Source: Bacteroidales bacterium (GTDB lineage: Bacteria; Bacteroidota; Bacteroidia; Bacteroidales; F082). From it: 22,232 bases of DNA. The stretch spans positions 1 to 22,232 of the forward strand of contig JAEEII010000283.1 in assembly GCA_016281295.1 (NCBI GenBank), in the 5' to 3' direction. Under the pieces are notes generated by a model. The model was not told the DNA's origin. It saw nothing but the letters and a program-made list of their open reading frames with translations, and did not search any database. Every line of letters begins with the position of its first letter. The stretch's first letter is position 1. A program made the position numbers and the translations under genes. Positions 10,119 through 15,896 of this stretch are shown here, piece after piece.

Positions 10119-10148
10119 TCTATAGAAACAACAAAAAACAATCCGTCC

Positions 10149-10456
10149 ATGAAAGAATTCCCCCCCCCTGGCTCAGCGAGCAGAAACATATCAAGAGCCG
10201 CACGGCTGCATACGCTTCTCAGCGCATGAACTTCAAGCATGGCCAGCAACTTGGCGATATCTACATCCATGATACTGTCACCTGCAAAAAGGTCAGGCGG
10301 ATTCTCGAAAAGCGAGTCGCCCAGGACTACTGGAAGAGCGCACGGACGAAGTCCCGGATTACGAACCGTGGCCGCTATGAAACGCGCCACTTCTTGGCGA
10401 ACCAGTTCCAGAACATCTATGGCATCTCCTATCGGGAGCTGCGCGAATGCGCATAG
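10149..10456 (+). pseudogene. Unrecognised small basic protein, out of frame at a nine-C tract
   Basis: From the ATG at 10149 the frame reads MKEFPPPGSAS and stops after 26 codons. After the run of nine C (10160-10168), the neighbouring frame is open to the TAG at 10454-10456 and reads like real protein: WLSEQKHIKSRTAAYASQRM, then a segment with YIHDTVTCKKVRRILEKR, ending GISYRELRECA. One extra C, or two fewer, would join the start codon to this frame and give about 102 aa. The correctly spaced promoter motif at 10089-10118 supports ATG 10149 as the start. An internal ATG at 10226 could give a 76-aa product as it stands. I do not recognise the family; the product would be basic and soluble. 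The cause may be phase variation, decay or an assembly error in the homopolymer. Confidence 0.55.
10160..10168. repeat. Poly-C tract of nine bases inside a coding region
   Basis: A run of nine C lies 11 bases into the frame of the gene starting at 10149. Its length decides whether that gene is read through. Such tracts are known contingency sites in other bacteria; that role here is inferred. Confidence 0.9.
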
Positions 10457-10482
10457 GCGGGCCTGAATCTACTTTTTTCTCC

Positions 10483-10512
10483 TTGTATTTCAAGATTTCT
10501 TTTGTACTTTTG
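10483..10512 (+). promoter_or_regulatory. Bacteroidota-type promoter of putative small RNA 1
   Basis: TTG (10483-10485), a spacer of 19 nt and TACTTTTG (10505-10512) match the TTTG / TAnnTTTG promoter. The layout is the same as at 13719-13748, including the flanking CCTTG and ATTTCA bases. Confidence 0.65.
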
Positions 10513-10518
10513 CAAAAG

Positions 10519-10625
10519 AAGGATGAGGGGCGATAGGTAAAGGGGTAGCCCGGTAAAGGGGTAGCCCTCCTGTCGCCAGAACCAATAGCCCTTCAGAACC
10601 ACTTGGCTACCCGAGTGGTTTTGTT
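10519..10625 (+). ncRNA. Putative small RNA 1, about 105 nt, hairpin-rich, terminated
   Basis: The segment lies between a good promoter and a good intrinsic terminator and contains no reading frame. A 9-bp stem can form between GGCGATAGG (10529-10537) and CCTGTCGCC (10569-10577) with one G-U pair. Its loop holds two copies of GGTAAAGGGGTAGCCC, each of which can fold GGG against CCC. The terminator stem AACCACTTGG/CCGAGTGGTT (10597-10620, loop CTAC, one G-U pair) is followed by TTGTTATTT. The promoter and the CCTGTCGCC motif recur in the second putative RNA at 13755-13820. The exact 5' end is inferred. I do not recognise an RNA family. Confidence 0.5.
10536..10567. repeat. Perfect 16-bp tandem duplication in small RNA 1
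   Basis: GGTAAAGGGGTAGCCC occurs at 10536-10551 and again at 10552-10567 with no mismatch, inside the apical loop of the predicted main stem. Confidence 0.95.
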
Positions 10626-10626
10626 A
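10597..10626 (+). terminator. Intrinsic terminator of small RNA 1
   Basis: A 10-bp stem with a four-base loop is followed by a T-rich stretch; the stem halves are 10597-10606 and 10611-10620. Confidence 0.7.
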
Positions 10627-10707
10627 TTTCGATTAGGGAATACTATACCCGTTTACACAAAAATCATTGTAAATACCTGAAAACCAGACAAAAAATCTGG
10701 ACTTTTT
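10627..10707. other. AT-rich leader of the IS1595 relic
   Basis: This stretch has no gene. It contains a small hairpin, CCAGA/TCTGG, at about 10684-10700 and is probably the left end of the insertion sequence. I cannot find a matching inverted copy downstream of the transposase, so the right end appears lost. Confidence 0.4.
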
Positions 10708-10737
10708 TGAAAGAAAACCATTGTTTGTAGGTATATA
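10708..10737 (+). promoter_or_regulatory. TGAAAG-N18-TATATA promoter-like motif, copy 2 (transposase)
   Basis: TGAAAG ends at 10713. Eighteen bases ending in G follow, then TATATA at 10732-10737, 22 bp before the transposase ATG at 10760. Confidence 0.6.
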
Positions 10738-10759
10738 ATACTACAAATACCTATTGACT

Positions 10760-11597
10760 ATGGAACTTAGACTTGAACATTTTGATTCCCTTATATCTCT
10801 TGCCAATCACTTCAACAATGATAAAAGATGTAGGGATTTCATCACAGAACAAAGATGGCATAAGGTGGTTGTATGTCCTTTTTGTGGTTCTGTGCATATC
10901 TACACTTGTTCTAATGGTGATAATCAGTTCAAGTGTGGTGACTGTCATAGAAGATTCTCTTGTCTTGTAGGTACTATCTTTGAAAATACCAAATTGCCCT
11001 TGCAGAAATGGCTATGTACCTTATCAGTAGCCACAAGAAGGGTATCTCTTCTCATCAGTTGAGCAAGGATATTCATGTTACCCAAAAGACTGCTTGGTTC
11101 ATTCTGCATAAGGTAAGAAACTTATTTACTCAGTATGATACACCTGCATTGGAAGGTGAGATTGAATTGGATGAAATGTATCTTGGTGGAAGGGAAATAA
11201 ACAAGCATGAGAGCAAGAAGGTTGTAGGATCACAGGGTAGAAGTACCAAAACACCCAATTTTGGTATGGTTCAGAGGGATGGAAGGGCTTGTGCAATGAA
11301 GGTGGAGAACACCCAAGCATCCACCTTGCTTCCTATCATCAAGCAGTTTTGTATTGAACATTCCACATTGTTTACTGATGAACTTAGTTTATATAATGTA
11401 GTTGATAAGCAGGGGTATTATCATCAAATTATCAGACGAGGATGGTGTTTGGTATCTATCACTTTGTTAGCAAGGAATACTTACAGAGATATATTGATGA
11501 ATCTGTGTATAGATACAATACAAGAAAATCACTGAATCTCTCTGATTCAGTGATATGTTCAGAAAGTCTATTTGTGCTTGTTCTTACTGTGATGTAA
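10760..11597 (+). pseudogene. IS1595-family (ISXO2-like) transposase, decayed by two lesions
   Basis: The N-terminus has the IS1595 zinc ribbon: CPFCGS, then CGDCHRRF, followed by TIFENTKLPLQKW. The frame then shifts. The ORF 11008-11535 resumes with MAMYLISSHKKGISSHQLSK and the first catalytic region ELDEMYLGG, then TDELSLYN. The family sequence W-F-x-A-M-Y suggests a 7-base deletion between ATGG repeats near 11010. After YYHQII the sequence jumps to RRG and then, in another frame, GIYHFVSKEYLQRYIDE...YRYNTRKSL, ending at 11597. The stretch that should carry the last catalytic residue (the HTN-x-IE-x-x-W region of the family) is missing. The element is therefore inactive. AT-rich codon use differs from the GC-richer genes to the right, in keeping with transfer. 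Confidence 0.85.
11528..11554. repeat. Perfect 11-bp inverted repeat with 5-base loop
   Basis: ATCACTGAATC and GATTCAGTGAT are separated by TCTCT. The repeat overlaps the stop of the shifted transposase frame. It is not followed by a T-run on the plus strand, so a terminator role is doubtful. Confidence 0.8.
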
Positions 11598-11616
11598 GAA
11601 GCATTAGATATGTTGC

Positions 11617-12117
11617 TTAATATGATTGCTCATCAGAGAATATCCAATCTAACTTATCTTCATTAAACCCTTTGATAACACCCCTATGGTGAAGATACAT
11701 TAACATTTGTTCTATTTTTAACTGTGCCTCTTGCTGATTATCAAGAGAACATCCTACAATCATACATAAATCTTCAAATGTAGCAATACTTGATGAAGAT
11801 TCATTCAGCACTTTCTTTACACTTTCAGCAACTATCTTTTTAAGTTGTGATTCATTTAATTTAATTGTATTCTGTTTCATATTCTTATTTGTCTTTAATT
11901 CATCTATATTATTCTTAACATAAATTGCCACTTCCACATCCATAAAATTTCTAGTTGGTTCACAAAAAATTTTCGTGTTAAAAGAACCTTCACTACCATC
12001 AGAATGTTTGGTTGAAATAACTTGGTTTCCTCCATTATATGTATGGGTGAAAACGACTGACCCTGCATTACTATACTTTGAGTTAAGTGCATCTGTTGCA
12101 AAGGTCAATGATTGCAT
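11617..12117 (-). CDS. AT-rich orphan protein with phage-type LNESQLKKIVAESVKKVLNE segment
   Basis: This open frame gives 166 aa. The first 75 residues, including TNKN just before an internal methionine, are unlike anything I recognise. From that methionine (codon near 11877-11879) the sequence reads MKQNTIKLNESQLKKIVAES. This is a segment I associate with many small proteins of Bacteroidota phages and plasmids, where it forms the N-terminus. A product of about 87 aa starting there is therefore at least as likely as the full frame. The C-terminus (QLKIEQMLMYLHHRGVIKGF) looks helical. The long frame overlaps the end of the truncated toxin gene by 35 bp in another phase, so it may have been fused to, or have replaced, the toxin's original C-terminus. 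Codon use is AT-rich, like the IS relic. No function is assigned. Confidence 0.5.
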   Translation of the reverse strand: MQSLTFATDALNSKYSNAGSVVFTHTYNGGNQVISTKHSDGSEGSFNTKIFCEPTRNFMDVEVAIYVKNNIDELKTNKNMKQNTIKLNESQLKKIVAESVKKVLNESSSSIATFEDLCMIVGCSLDNQQEAQLKIEQMLMYLHHRGVIKGFNEDKLDWIFSDEQSY

Positions 12118-12385
12118 CGCAGCTCTTTTTATTGGGAATCATACTTTCTTCTGGAAGCAGAATAATGTAATATCCTCTATTTCTTAATAAATCAACAACG
12201 TCTCGCTCGTATTGACCTCTCGCATACCCGAATGGCCCATATTGTTTGTCAAACTTGTGCTCACGATGAATGGCGCTGACACCCCCTGATTCATAATCAA
12301 AGGTTACTTCAACGTAATTGGGGTCTTGAAGCAGACGAAGATACTCCTGAAAATTCTCTTCTCGCTGTTGGTCAATGGTAATCAT
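12083..12385 (-). pseudogene. Truncated CdiA-CT-type nuclease toxin copy 1
   Basis: The first 46 residues match those of the gene at 13820-14356 except one (D for N at position 5), including VTFDYESGGVSAIHREHKFD. The next segment, GPFGYARGQYERDVVDLLRN, follows the same family pattern but has diverged. The protein ends at 100 aa after KKSCDAIIDLCNRCT, just where the partner has its D-x-K motif (PDGWIDGLIMDIKS). The catalytic half is therefore absent and nuclease activity is unlikely. The upstream 90 bases and promoter are also shared with copy 2, so this is a segmental duplication. It may be a decay product, or a retained N-terminal fragment that could bind a partner of the intact toxin; nothing in the sequence separates these options. 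Confidence 0.7.
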
Positions 12386-12472
12386 AACGCCGCATTCCTA
12401 CCTTGCTCATATCAATAGAAATATAATCTCCTTCCATGAAGAAGATTTCATCTGCGAAGATAATTGAAATTA
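12250..12472. repeat. Direct repeat of about 220 bp, copy 1 (toxin 5' region and promoter)
   Basis: This segment matches 14221-14445 with few mismatches over the coding part and with small gaps in the leader. It covers the first 45 or so toxin codons, the leader and the -7 box. Confidence 0.85.
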
Positions 12473-12485
12473 ATAAGAAAGTCAA
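12455..12485 (-). promoter_or_regulatory. Bacteroidota-type promoter of toxin copy 1
   Basis: On the minus strand, TTG (12483-12485), 20 nt and TATCTTCG (12455-12462) approximate TTTG / TAnnTTTG. The -7 box and flanks are the same as for copy 2. Confidence 0.55.
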
Positions 12486-12526
12486 GTGCTGGTTTATTCT
12501 AAGGCACTATTTCGTCTTGTCCCATC

Positions 12527-12556
12527 TGAAAGAATCTCCCCTTTGGCCAGTATATA
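12527..12556 (+). promoter_or_regulatory. TGAAAG-N18-TATATA promoter-like motif, copy 3 (DUF2130 gene)
   Basis: TGAAAG ends at 12532; 18 bases ending in G are followed by TATATA at 12551-12556. The chosen start codon at 12583 lies 27 bp downstream. Confidence 0.7.
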
Positions 12557-12582
12557 TAAGAAACGAAAATGAGACAGCAAAT

Positions 12583-13623
12583 ATGAAAGAACTCAAATGC
12601 CCCAAGTGCGGAAATGTATTCACGGTGGACGATACTGACTACGCTTCCATCGTCAACCAAGTCAGAAACGCTGAATTCAACGACGAAGTCGCCCGTCGTA
12701 TCGAGGAACTGCACAAGCAGCAGGAGGCTGAGCAGAAAGCCCGCGAAGAACTGGCTGCCATGGAAGCCAAGCTCCGCGAAAAGAGCCTGCGGGACGAGTA
12801 TGAAGGCAAACTCCGGCTCGCCAAAGAAGAAGTGGAACGTCTCAAGGACTTCAAGACGCGCCTGTCTACCAAGATGGTCGGCGAGAGCCTGGAGGCCCAC
12901 TGCAGCGCCGTATTCAACGGCGAGATGCGTCCGATGTTCCCCAACGCCTACTTCGAGAAGGACAACGATGCCTCCGAAGGCAGCAAAGGCGATTTCATCT
13001 TCCGCGACTATGAGGACGGCATCGAGTACGTCTCCATCATGTTCGAGATGAAGAACGAGCAGGACGAGACGGCCACCAAGCACAAGAACGAGGACTTCTT
13101 CAAGAAGCTAGATGCCGACCGTACCGCGAAGGGCTGCGAATATGCCGTGCTCGTGTCGCTCCTGGAGCCTGACAGCGAGCTCTACAACACCGGCATCGTG
13201 GATGTCTCCTACAAGTATTCGAAGATGTTCGTCATCCGTCCCCAATTCTTCAAGTCGCTGATTATGCTTCTGGTCAACGCGGCCAGGAACACCGTCTCCG
13301 TGAAGAAGGAACTCGAGCTCGCCCGTCAGCAAAGCATCGACGTGACGAACTTCGAAAACAAGCTCCTTGATTTCAAGGACAAGTTCGCCAGGAACTACCG
13401 TCTGGCCAGCGAGAAGTTCAAGACGGCCATCGACGAGATTGATAAAACCATCAAGCATCTCGAGGCCATCAAAGAGGCCCTTATGGGTTCTGAATACAAC
13501 CTCCGTCTAGCCAACGACAAGGCCGACAAACTCACCATCAAGAAGCTCACCCACGGCAACCCGACGATGAAGGCTAAGTTCGAAGAGGCCAGCCAGAATG
13601 CGCTGGACGAAAAACCTCTTTGA
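12583..13623 (+). CDS. DUF2130 protein: N-terminal zinc finger, coiled coil and nuclease-like core
   Basis: The 346-aa product begins [17 protein letters not shown], a single CxxC knuckle. Residues about 30-90 form a long charged coiled coil ([20 protein letters not shown]). The core has GDFIFRD, then [12 protein letters not shown], and later [19 protein letters not shown]. The spaced D and E-x-K residues resemble a PD-(D/E)XK nuclease fold, which I suggest but have not tested. The tail [20 protein letters not shown] is typical of DUF2130. The frame is open further upstream to 12436, but the ATG at 12583 is preferred: it gives the family N-terminus and lies 27 bp after a promoter motif. It is transcribed divergently from toxin copy 1 and towards small RNA 2. 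Its GC-rich codon use resembles the 14.5-21.5 kb genes rather than the AT-rich toxin flanks. Confidence 0.85.
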   Translation: MKELKCPKCGNVFTVDDTDYASIVNQVRNAEFNDEVARRIEELHKQQEAEQKAREELAAMEAKLREKSLRDEYEGKLRLAKEEVERLKDFKTRLSTKMVGESLEAHCSAVFNGEMRPMFPNAYFEKDNDASEGSKGDFIFRDYEDGIEYVSIMFEMKNEQDETATKHKNEDFFKKLDADRTAKGCEYAVLVSLLEPDSELYNTGIVDVSYKYSKMFVIRPQFFKSLIMLLVNAARNTVSVKKELELARQQSIDVTNFENKLLDFKDKFARNYRLASEKFKTAIDEIDKTIKHLEAIKEALMGSEYNLRLANDKADKLTIKKLTHGNPTMKAKFEEASQNALDEKPL

Positions 13624-13653
13624 ATGTCTCCTTGCATTGAAAGGATTCTTCAT

Positions 13654-13755
13654 ATGTGTAACAAGGCCGACAGGGTTACCATCGAGAAGCTCACCCATGG
13701 CTCCCCTGCTATTTTCCCTTGCATTTCAGAAAAACGTTTGTATCTTTGCAACTGA
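13654..13755 (+). pseudogene. Fragment duplicating the DUF2130 C-terminus
   Basis: The 33-codon frame starts MCNKADRVTIEKLTHGSPAI, closely matching [19 protein letters not shown] at the end of the gene just upstream. The nucleotide match is about 45 bases long. After SPAI the frame runs into the promoter of small RNA 2 and stops at its transcription start. It is probably the leftover 3' end of a second DUF2130 copy rather than a working gene. Confidence 0.6.
13719..13748 (+). promoter_or_regulatory. Bacteroidota-type promoter of putative small RNA 2
   Basis: TTG (13719-13721), a spacer of 19 nt and TATCTTTG (13741-13748) form a textbook TTTG / TAnnTTTG promoter. Confidence 0.75.
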
Positions 13756-13820
13756 AGGGGTGAGAGGCACACCACCTGTCGCCTTATGCCTTCAAAGAGC
13801 TGCCTAAAGGCAGCTTTTTT
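13755..13820 (+). ncRNA. Putative small RNA 2, about 65 nt, abutting the 3' end of toxin copy 2
   Basis: A strong promoter is followed within 70 bases by a strong intrinsic terminator and no reading frame. The segment starts AGGGGTGAGAGGC, which resembles GGATGAGGGGC in small RNA 1, and both contain CCTGTCGCC. A stem can form between AGGCACA and TGT(C)GCCT with one bulged base. The terminator stem is AGCTGCC/GGCAGCT. The T-run ends exactly where the toxin stop codon (13820-13822) begins on the opposite strand, so this RNA is antisense to any 3' extension of the toxin message. The 5' end is inferred from the promoter. I do not recognise an RNA family. Confidence 0.55.
13798..13820 (+). terminator. 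Intrinsic terminator of small RNA 2
   Basis: Stem AGCTGCC (13798-13804), loop TAAA, stem GGCAGCT (13809-13815), then six T in a row. Confidence 0.85.
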
Positions 13821-14356
13821 CATTTCGGAACTATCCATTCGATTTCCTTGTCTTCCACGATACAGACAACTTTCTTTATGGTATTGAAGTATCGCTGTGA
13901 GTCAATATCTTCTAAGAACTTATCCCAGCCGTCATCAATCCTCTCTTTTGAATATAATTCCTTTTTATGGAAATAAAGAATAACACATTCCGATCCTTGT
14001 TTGGCGGCATTATGGAACTTCTTTTTAATGGCCCATTTTCCATTATTGTCGGTGGACTTGATGTCCATGATTAATCCATCAATCCACCCGTCAGGTGTCT
14101 TAACGCCATTGGGAGCCAGTTCGGACTCGAGTGTAATAAGATGTCCTCTATTTCTAAGGATTGTTACCGCGTTTTTCTCATATTCTCCCTTTTTGATTCC
14201 GAATGGACCAACTCGGGAATCGAACTTGTGCTCTCGATGAATGGCGCTGACCCCTCCTGATTCATAATCAAAGGTTACTTCAACGTAATTCGGGTCTTGA
14301 AGCAGACGAAGATACTCCTGAAAATTCTCTTCTCGCTGTTGGTTAATGGTGATCAT
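13820..14356 (-). CDS. Orphan CdiA-CT-type (tRNase-like) toxin, copy 2, full length
   Basis: The 178-aa product has an N-terminal leader of about 46 residues, nearly identical to the truncated copy, ending AIHREHKFD. It is followed by GPFGIKKGEYEKNAVTILRN and then KTPDGWIDGLIMDIKS and WAIKKKFHNAAKQGSECVIL. The order E, then D-x-x-x-D and D-x-K, then a conserved K/Q segment, matches the nuclease domain found at the C-terminus of CdiA-type contact-dependent inhibition proteins and of some Bacteroidota phage head proteins. Such domains cleave tRNA. Here it stands alone: no delivery domain, no signal peptide, and no evident protein immunity gene beside it. The ATG at 14356 is fixed by the duplicated leader. 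The 3' end abuts putative small RNA 2 on the other strand. The fold call is fairly firm; the target is unknown. Confidence 0.7.
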   Translation of the reverse strand: MITINQQREENFQEYLRLLQDPNYVEVTFDYESGGVSAIHREHKFDSRVGPFGIKKGEYEKNAVTILRNRGHLITLESELAPNGVKTPDGWIDGLIMDIKSTDNNGKWAIKKKFHNAAKQGSECVILYFHKKELYSKERIDDGWDKFLEDIDSQRYFNTIKKVVCIVEDKEIEWIVPK

Positions 14357-14445
14357 AACGCCTCATACCTACCTTGCTCATATCAAATAGAAATTAACTT
14401 CTCCTTCCATGAAGAAGAATTCTTCTGCGAAGATAATTGAAAAAA
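14221..14445. repeat. Direct repeat of about 220 bp, copy 2 (toxin 5' region and promoter)
   Basis: This is the partner of 12250-12472. The coding parts are 1971 bp apart, with short indels in the leader. Confidence 0.85.
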
Positions 14446-14458
14446 GATAAAAGACAAA
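14428..14458 (-). promoter_or_regulatory. Bacteroidota-type promoter of toxin copy 2
   Basis: On the minus strand, TTTG (14455-14458), 19 nt and TATCTTCG (14428-14435) approximate TTTG / TAnnTTTG. The inferred leader is about 65 nt. Confidence 0.6.
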
Positions 14459-14480
14459 GCTGGGCTATAGGATTATCGAA

Positions 14481-15032
14481 TCACATCCTGCTCAACTTAA
14501 CCCCACCGCCAAGTCTCATTATGGCATCCTTGAGGTCCAGCACGGCTTGGACGACGTCTTCGGCGATGCCGTCCTTTTCGTTCAGGTCACGGTAGCGGAC
14601 GTAGAATTTCACTTGAAGCGAGGGTGCCAGTCTCACCTCTACTTTCGCGCGGTAGCGCTGACCCTCGACCGAGGCCTGGAGACCTTTTTCGGCGAACACG
14701 GCCGGAAGGATGCTCTTGGCTGTCGTGGCGTTGATCTGCGACACCATCCTGTTTTGCAGATAACGCTGCTGTATCGGCCGTATCGCCTCGACGACCTTCG
14801 GCCTGAAATACCCAAGCAGCACCCCCAGATCCTTGCGGTTCTGTGACCCCAGCGGATCGTAGGACCGCAGGCCGCGTTCGGAGCGGAACAGGTATTCGAT
14901 CCGCTTCAGCGCGGCTTGCACGCAGTCTTCCAGCACAAACTTACCGGTATCCCTAATCTTCTCGCGGTAGTCCGGCAAGGCGCGGAGCGCCTCCTCGAGG
15001 ATTGCCTCCTCGCCCATTTCTCGTAGTTTCAT
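14481..15032 (-). CDS. Unrecognised 183-aa protein sharing a C-terminal domain with its divergent neighbour
   Basis: I do not recognise the family. The N-terminal half is helical and charged (MGEEAILEEALRALPDYREK). The C-terminal half, QNRMVSQINATTAKSILPAV followed by YRAKVEVRLAP and QVKFYVRYRDL, aligns with the end of the divergently transcribed 242-aa protein (TMVTNIYGQVLRTRLDELGE, then ITVHVRLKP and RLRFCVR). The shared pattern is V-x-V-R-L-x-P, about four residues, then [LV]-[RK]-F-x-V-R. No signal peptide or membrane segment is seen, so the protein is probably cytoplasmic. The ATG at 15032 follows a purine-rich AAAGGAGAAATA, one of the few convincing ribosome binding sites in the window. 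It has a TGAAAG-type promoter. Confidence 0.75.
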   Translation of the reverse strand: MKLREMGEEAILEEALRALPDYREKIRDTGKFVLEDCVQAALKRIEYLFRSERGLRSYDPLGSQNRKDLGVLLGYFRPKVVEAIRPIQQRYLQNRMVSQINATTAKSILPAVFAEKGLQASVEGQRYRAKVEVRLAPSLQVKFYVRYRDLNEKDGIAEDVVQAVLDLKDAIMRLGGGVKLSRM

Positions 15033-15053
15033 TATTTCTCCTTTGTCTTATTA

Positions 15054-15083
15054 TTTCTACTGCCGGAAGTTGTTTTTCTTTCA
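15054..15083 (-). promoter_or_regulatory. TGAAAG-N18-TA promoter-like motif, copy 4 (183-aa gene)
   Basis: On the minus strand, TGAAAG (15078-15083), 18 bases ending in G, then TAGAAA (15054-15059). It is back to back with copy 5: the two -35-like boxes form the inverted repeat CTTTCAC/GTGAAAG with 9 bases between. Confidence 0.6.
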
Positions 15084-15094
15084 CTGCATTTCCG

Positions 15095-15124
15095 TGAAAG
15101 ATTTTCGCGTGTGGCGTGTATATG
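15095..15124 (+). promoter_or_regulatory. TGAAAG-N18-TATATG promoter-like motif, copy 5 (242-aa/LRR/WG operon)
   Basis: TGAAAG ends at 15100; 18 bases ending in G are followed by TATATG at 15119-15124, 23 bp before the ATG at 15148. Confidence 0.7.
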
Positions 15125-15147
15125 TTAATGTAGATCCGACGAAAAAT

Positions 15148-15876
15148 ATGAATATGTCTCTGAGAATGGAACAGTGGACGCCCCCTGAGTGGCAGTCCAT
15201 CATCGATCTGGTGGCCGACACGCGCACCCTGGAAAGGATGGCGGGATACCGTATGAGGCTGAGCAGGGAGCATATGCGCGACGAGCTCTTCCTCTACCTT
15301 GCGGACCACTGGGTGGTAAGGGCAGAGCTGAACCTGAAGCGCGCGACGGCCGTGGACAGAGACAGGCTGACATCCCTCCTCCGCGAGGCGGATTTCGATG
15401 TGACTGAGAACGGCTACGGCAGCATTGCCGTAGATCTGGACGGCTATCCCCTACGGCTGGAACTGCAGGAACTGGGACAGACGCGCATCAGCACTCTGGG
15501 TCCCAGAAAGAATGCAGTATGCGTCTCACTCCAAGAGGAGTCCGTCGTTCTGCTGCTGCGTTTTCTGGCGGAGGCGATGTATGTAATGGAGGACATGGCC
15601 GAGGACGTCGTCCTGGAGAAAGAGCAGGAGACGATGGTGACCAACATCTACGGACAAGTGTTGCGCACCCGGCTGGATGAGCTTGGCGAGCAGTACACGA
15701 TGATAGCCGACGAGCGGTTCATTACGGTACACGTGCGGTTGAAGCCAGACCGTCGGCTCCGCTTCTGTGTGCGGGCCGAGAAGGCGCAGGAAATGGCCGA
15801 AAAGATTGAAGGCATCATCGCCGCCGCGAATCTGCTCAACGGCGAGTTCTGGAGCACAGGAATGCGGATTATCTGA
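15148..15876 (+). CDS. Unrecognised 242-aa protein, first gene of the LRR/WG operon
   Basis: The family is not recognised. The start is taken at the ATG at 15148 (MNMSLRMEQW; a second ATG at 15154 is equally possible), because the promoter motif ends at 15124; the open frame continues upstream to 15043, but that part would precede transcription. The N-terminal half contains helical stretches (LYLADHWVVRAELNLKRATA) and a beta-rich part (YGSIAVDLDGYPLRLEL). The C-terminal 75 or so residues are paralogous to the 183-aa neighbour. No export signal is visible. The stop is 20 bp before the LRR gene, so the genes are very likely cotranscribed. The shared domain between two divergent genes suggests that the products might interact or recognise the same ligand; this is inference. 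Confidence 0.75.
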   Translation: MNMSLRMEQWTPPEWQSIIDLVADTRTLERMAGYRMRLSREHMRDELFLYLADHWVVRAELNLKRATAVDRDRLTSLLREADFDVTENGYGSIAVDLDGYPLRLELQELGQTRISTLGPRKNAVCVSLQEESVVLLLRFLAEAMYVMEDMAEDVVLEKEQETMVTNIYGQVLRTRLDELGEQYTMIADERFITVHVRLKPDRRLRFCVRAEKAQEMAEKIEGIIAAANLLNGEFWSTGMRII

Positions 15877-15896
15877 TAGAAAAGAAAAGAAGAGAT

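Noticed and set aside
10055..10390. Minus-strand frame of 111 codons opposite the C-tract gene
   Set aside because: The plus strand has a promoter motif and a more protein-like sequence; the minus frame ends inside the HD-gene promoter.
12499..13083. Minus-strand frame opposite the DUF2130 gene
   Set aside because: It has a low-complexity L/V/F-rich composition typical of the complement of a charged coiled coil; the plus-strand gene is a known family.
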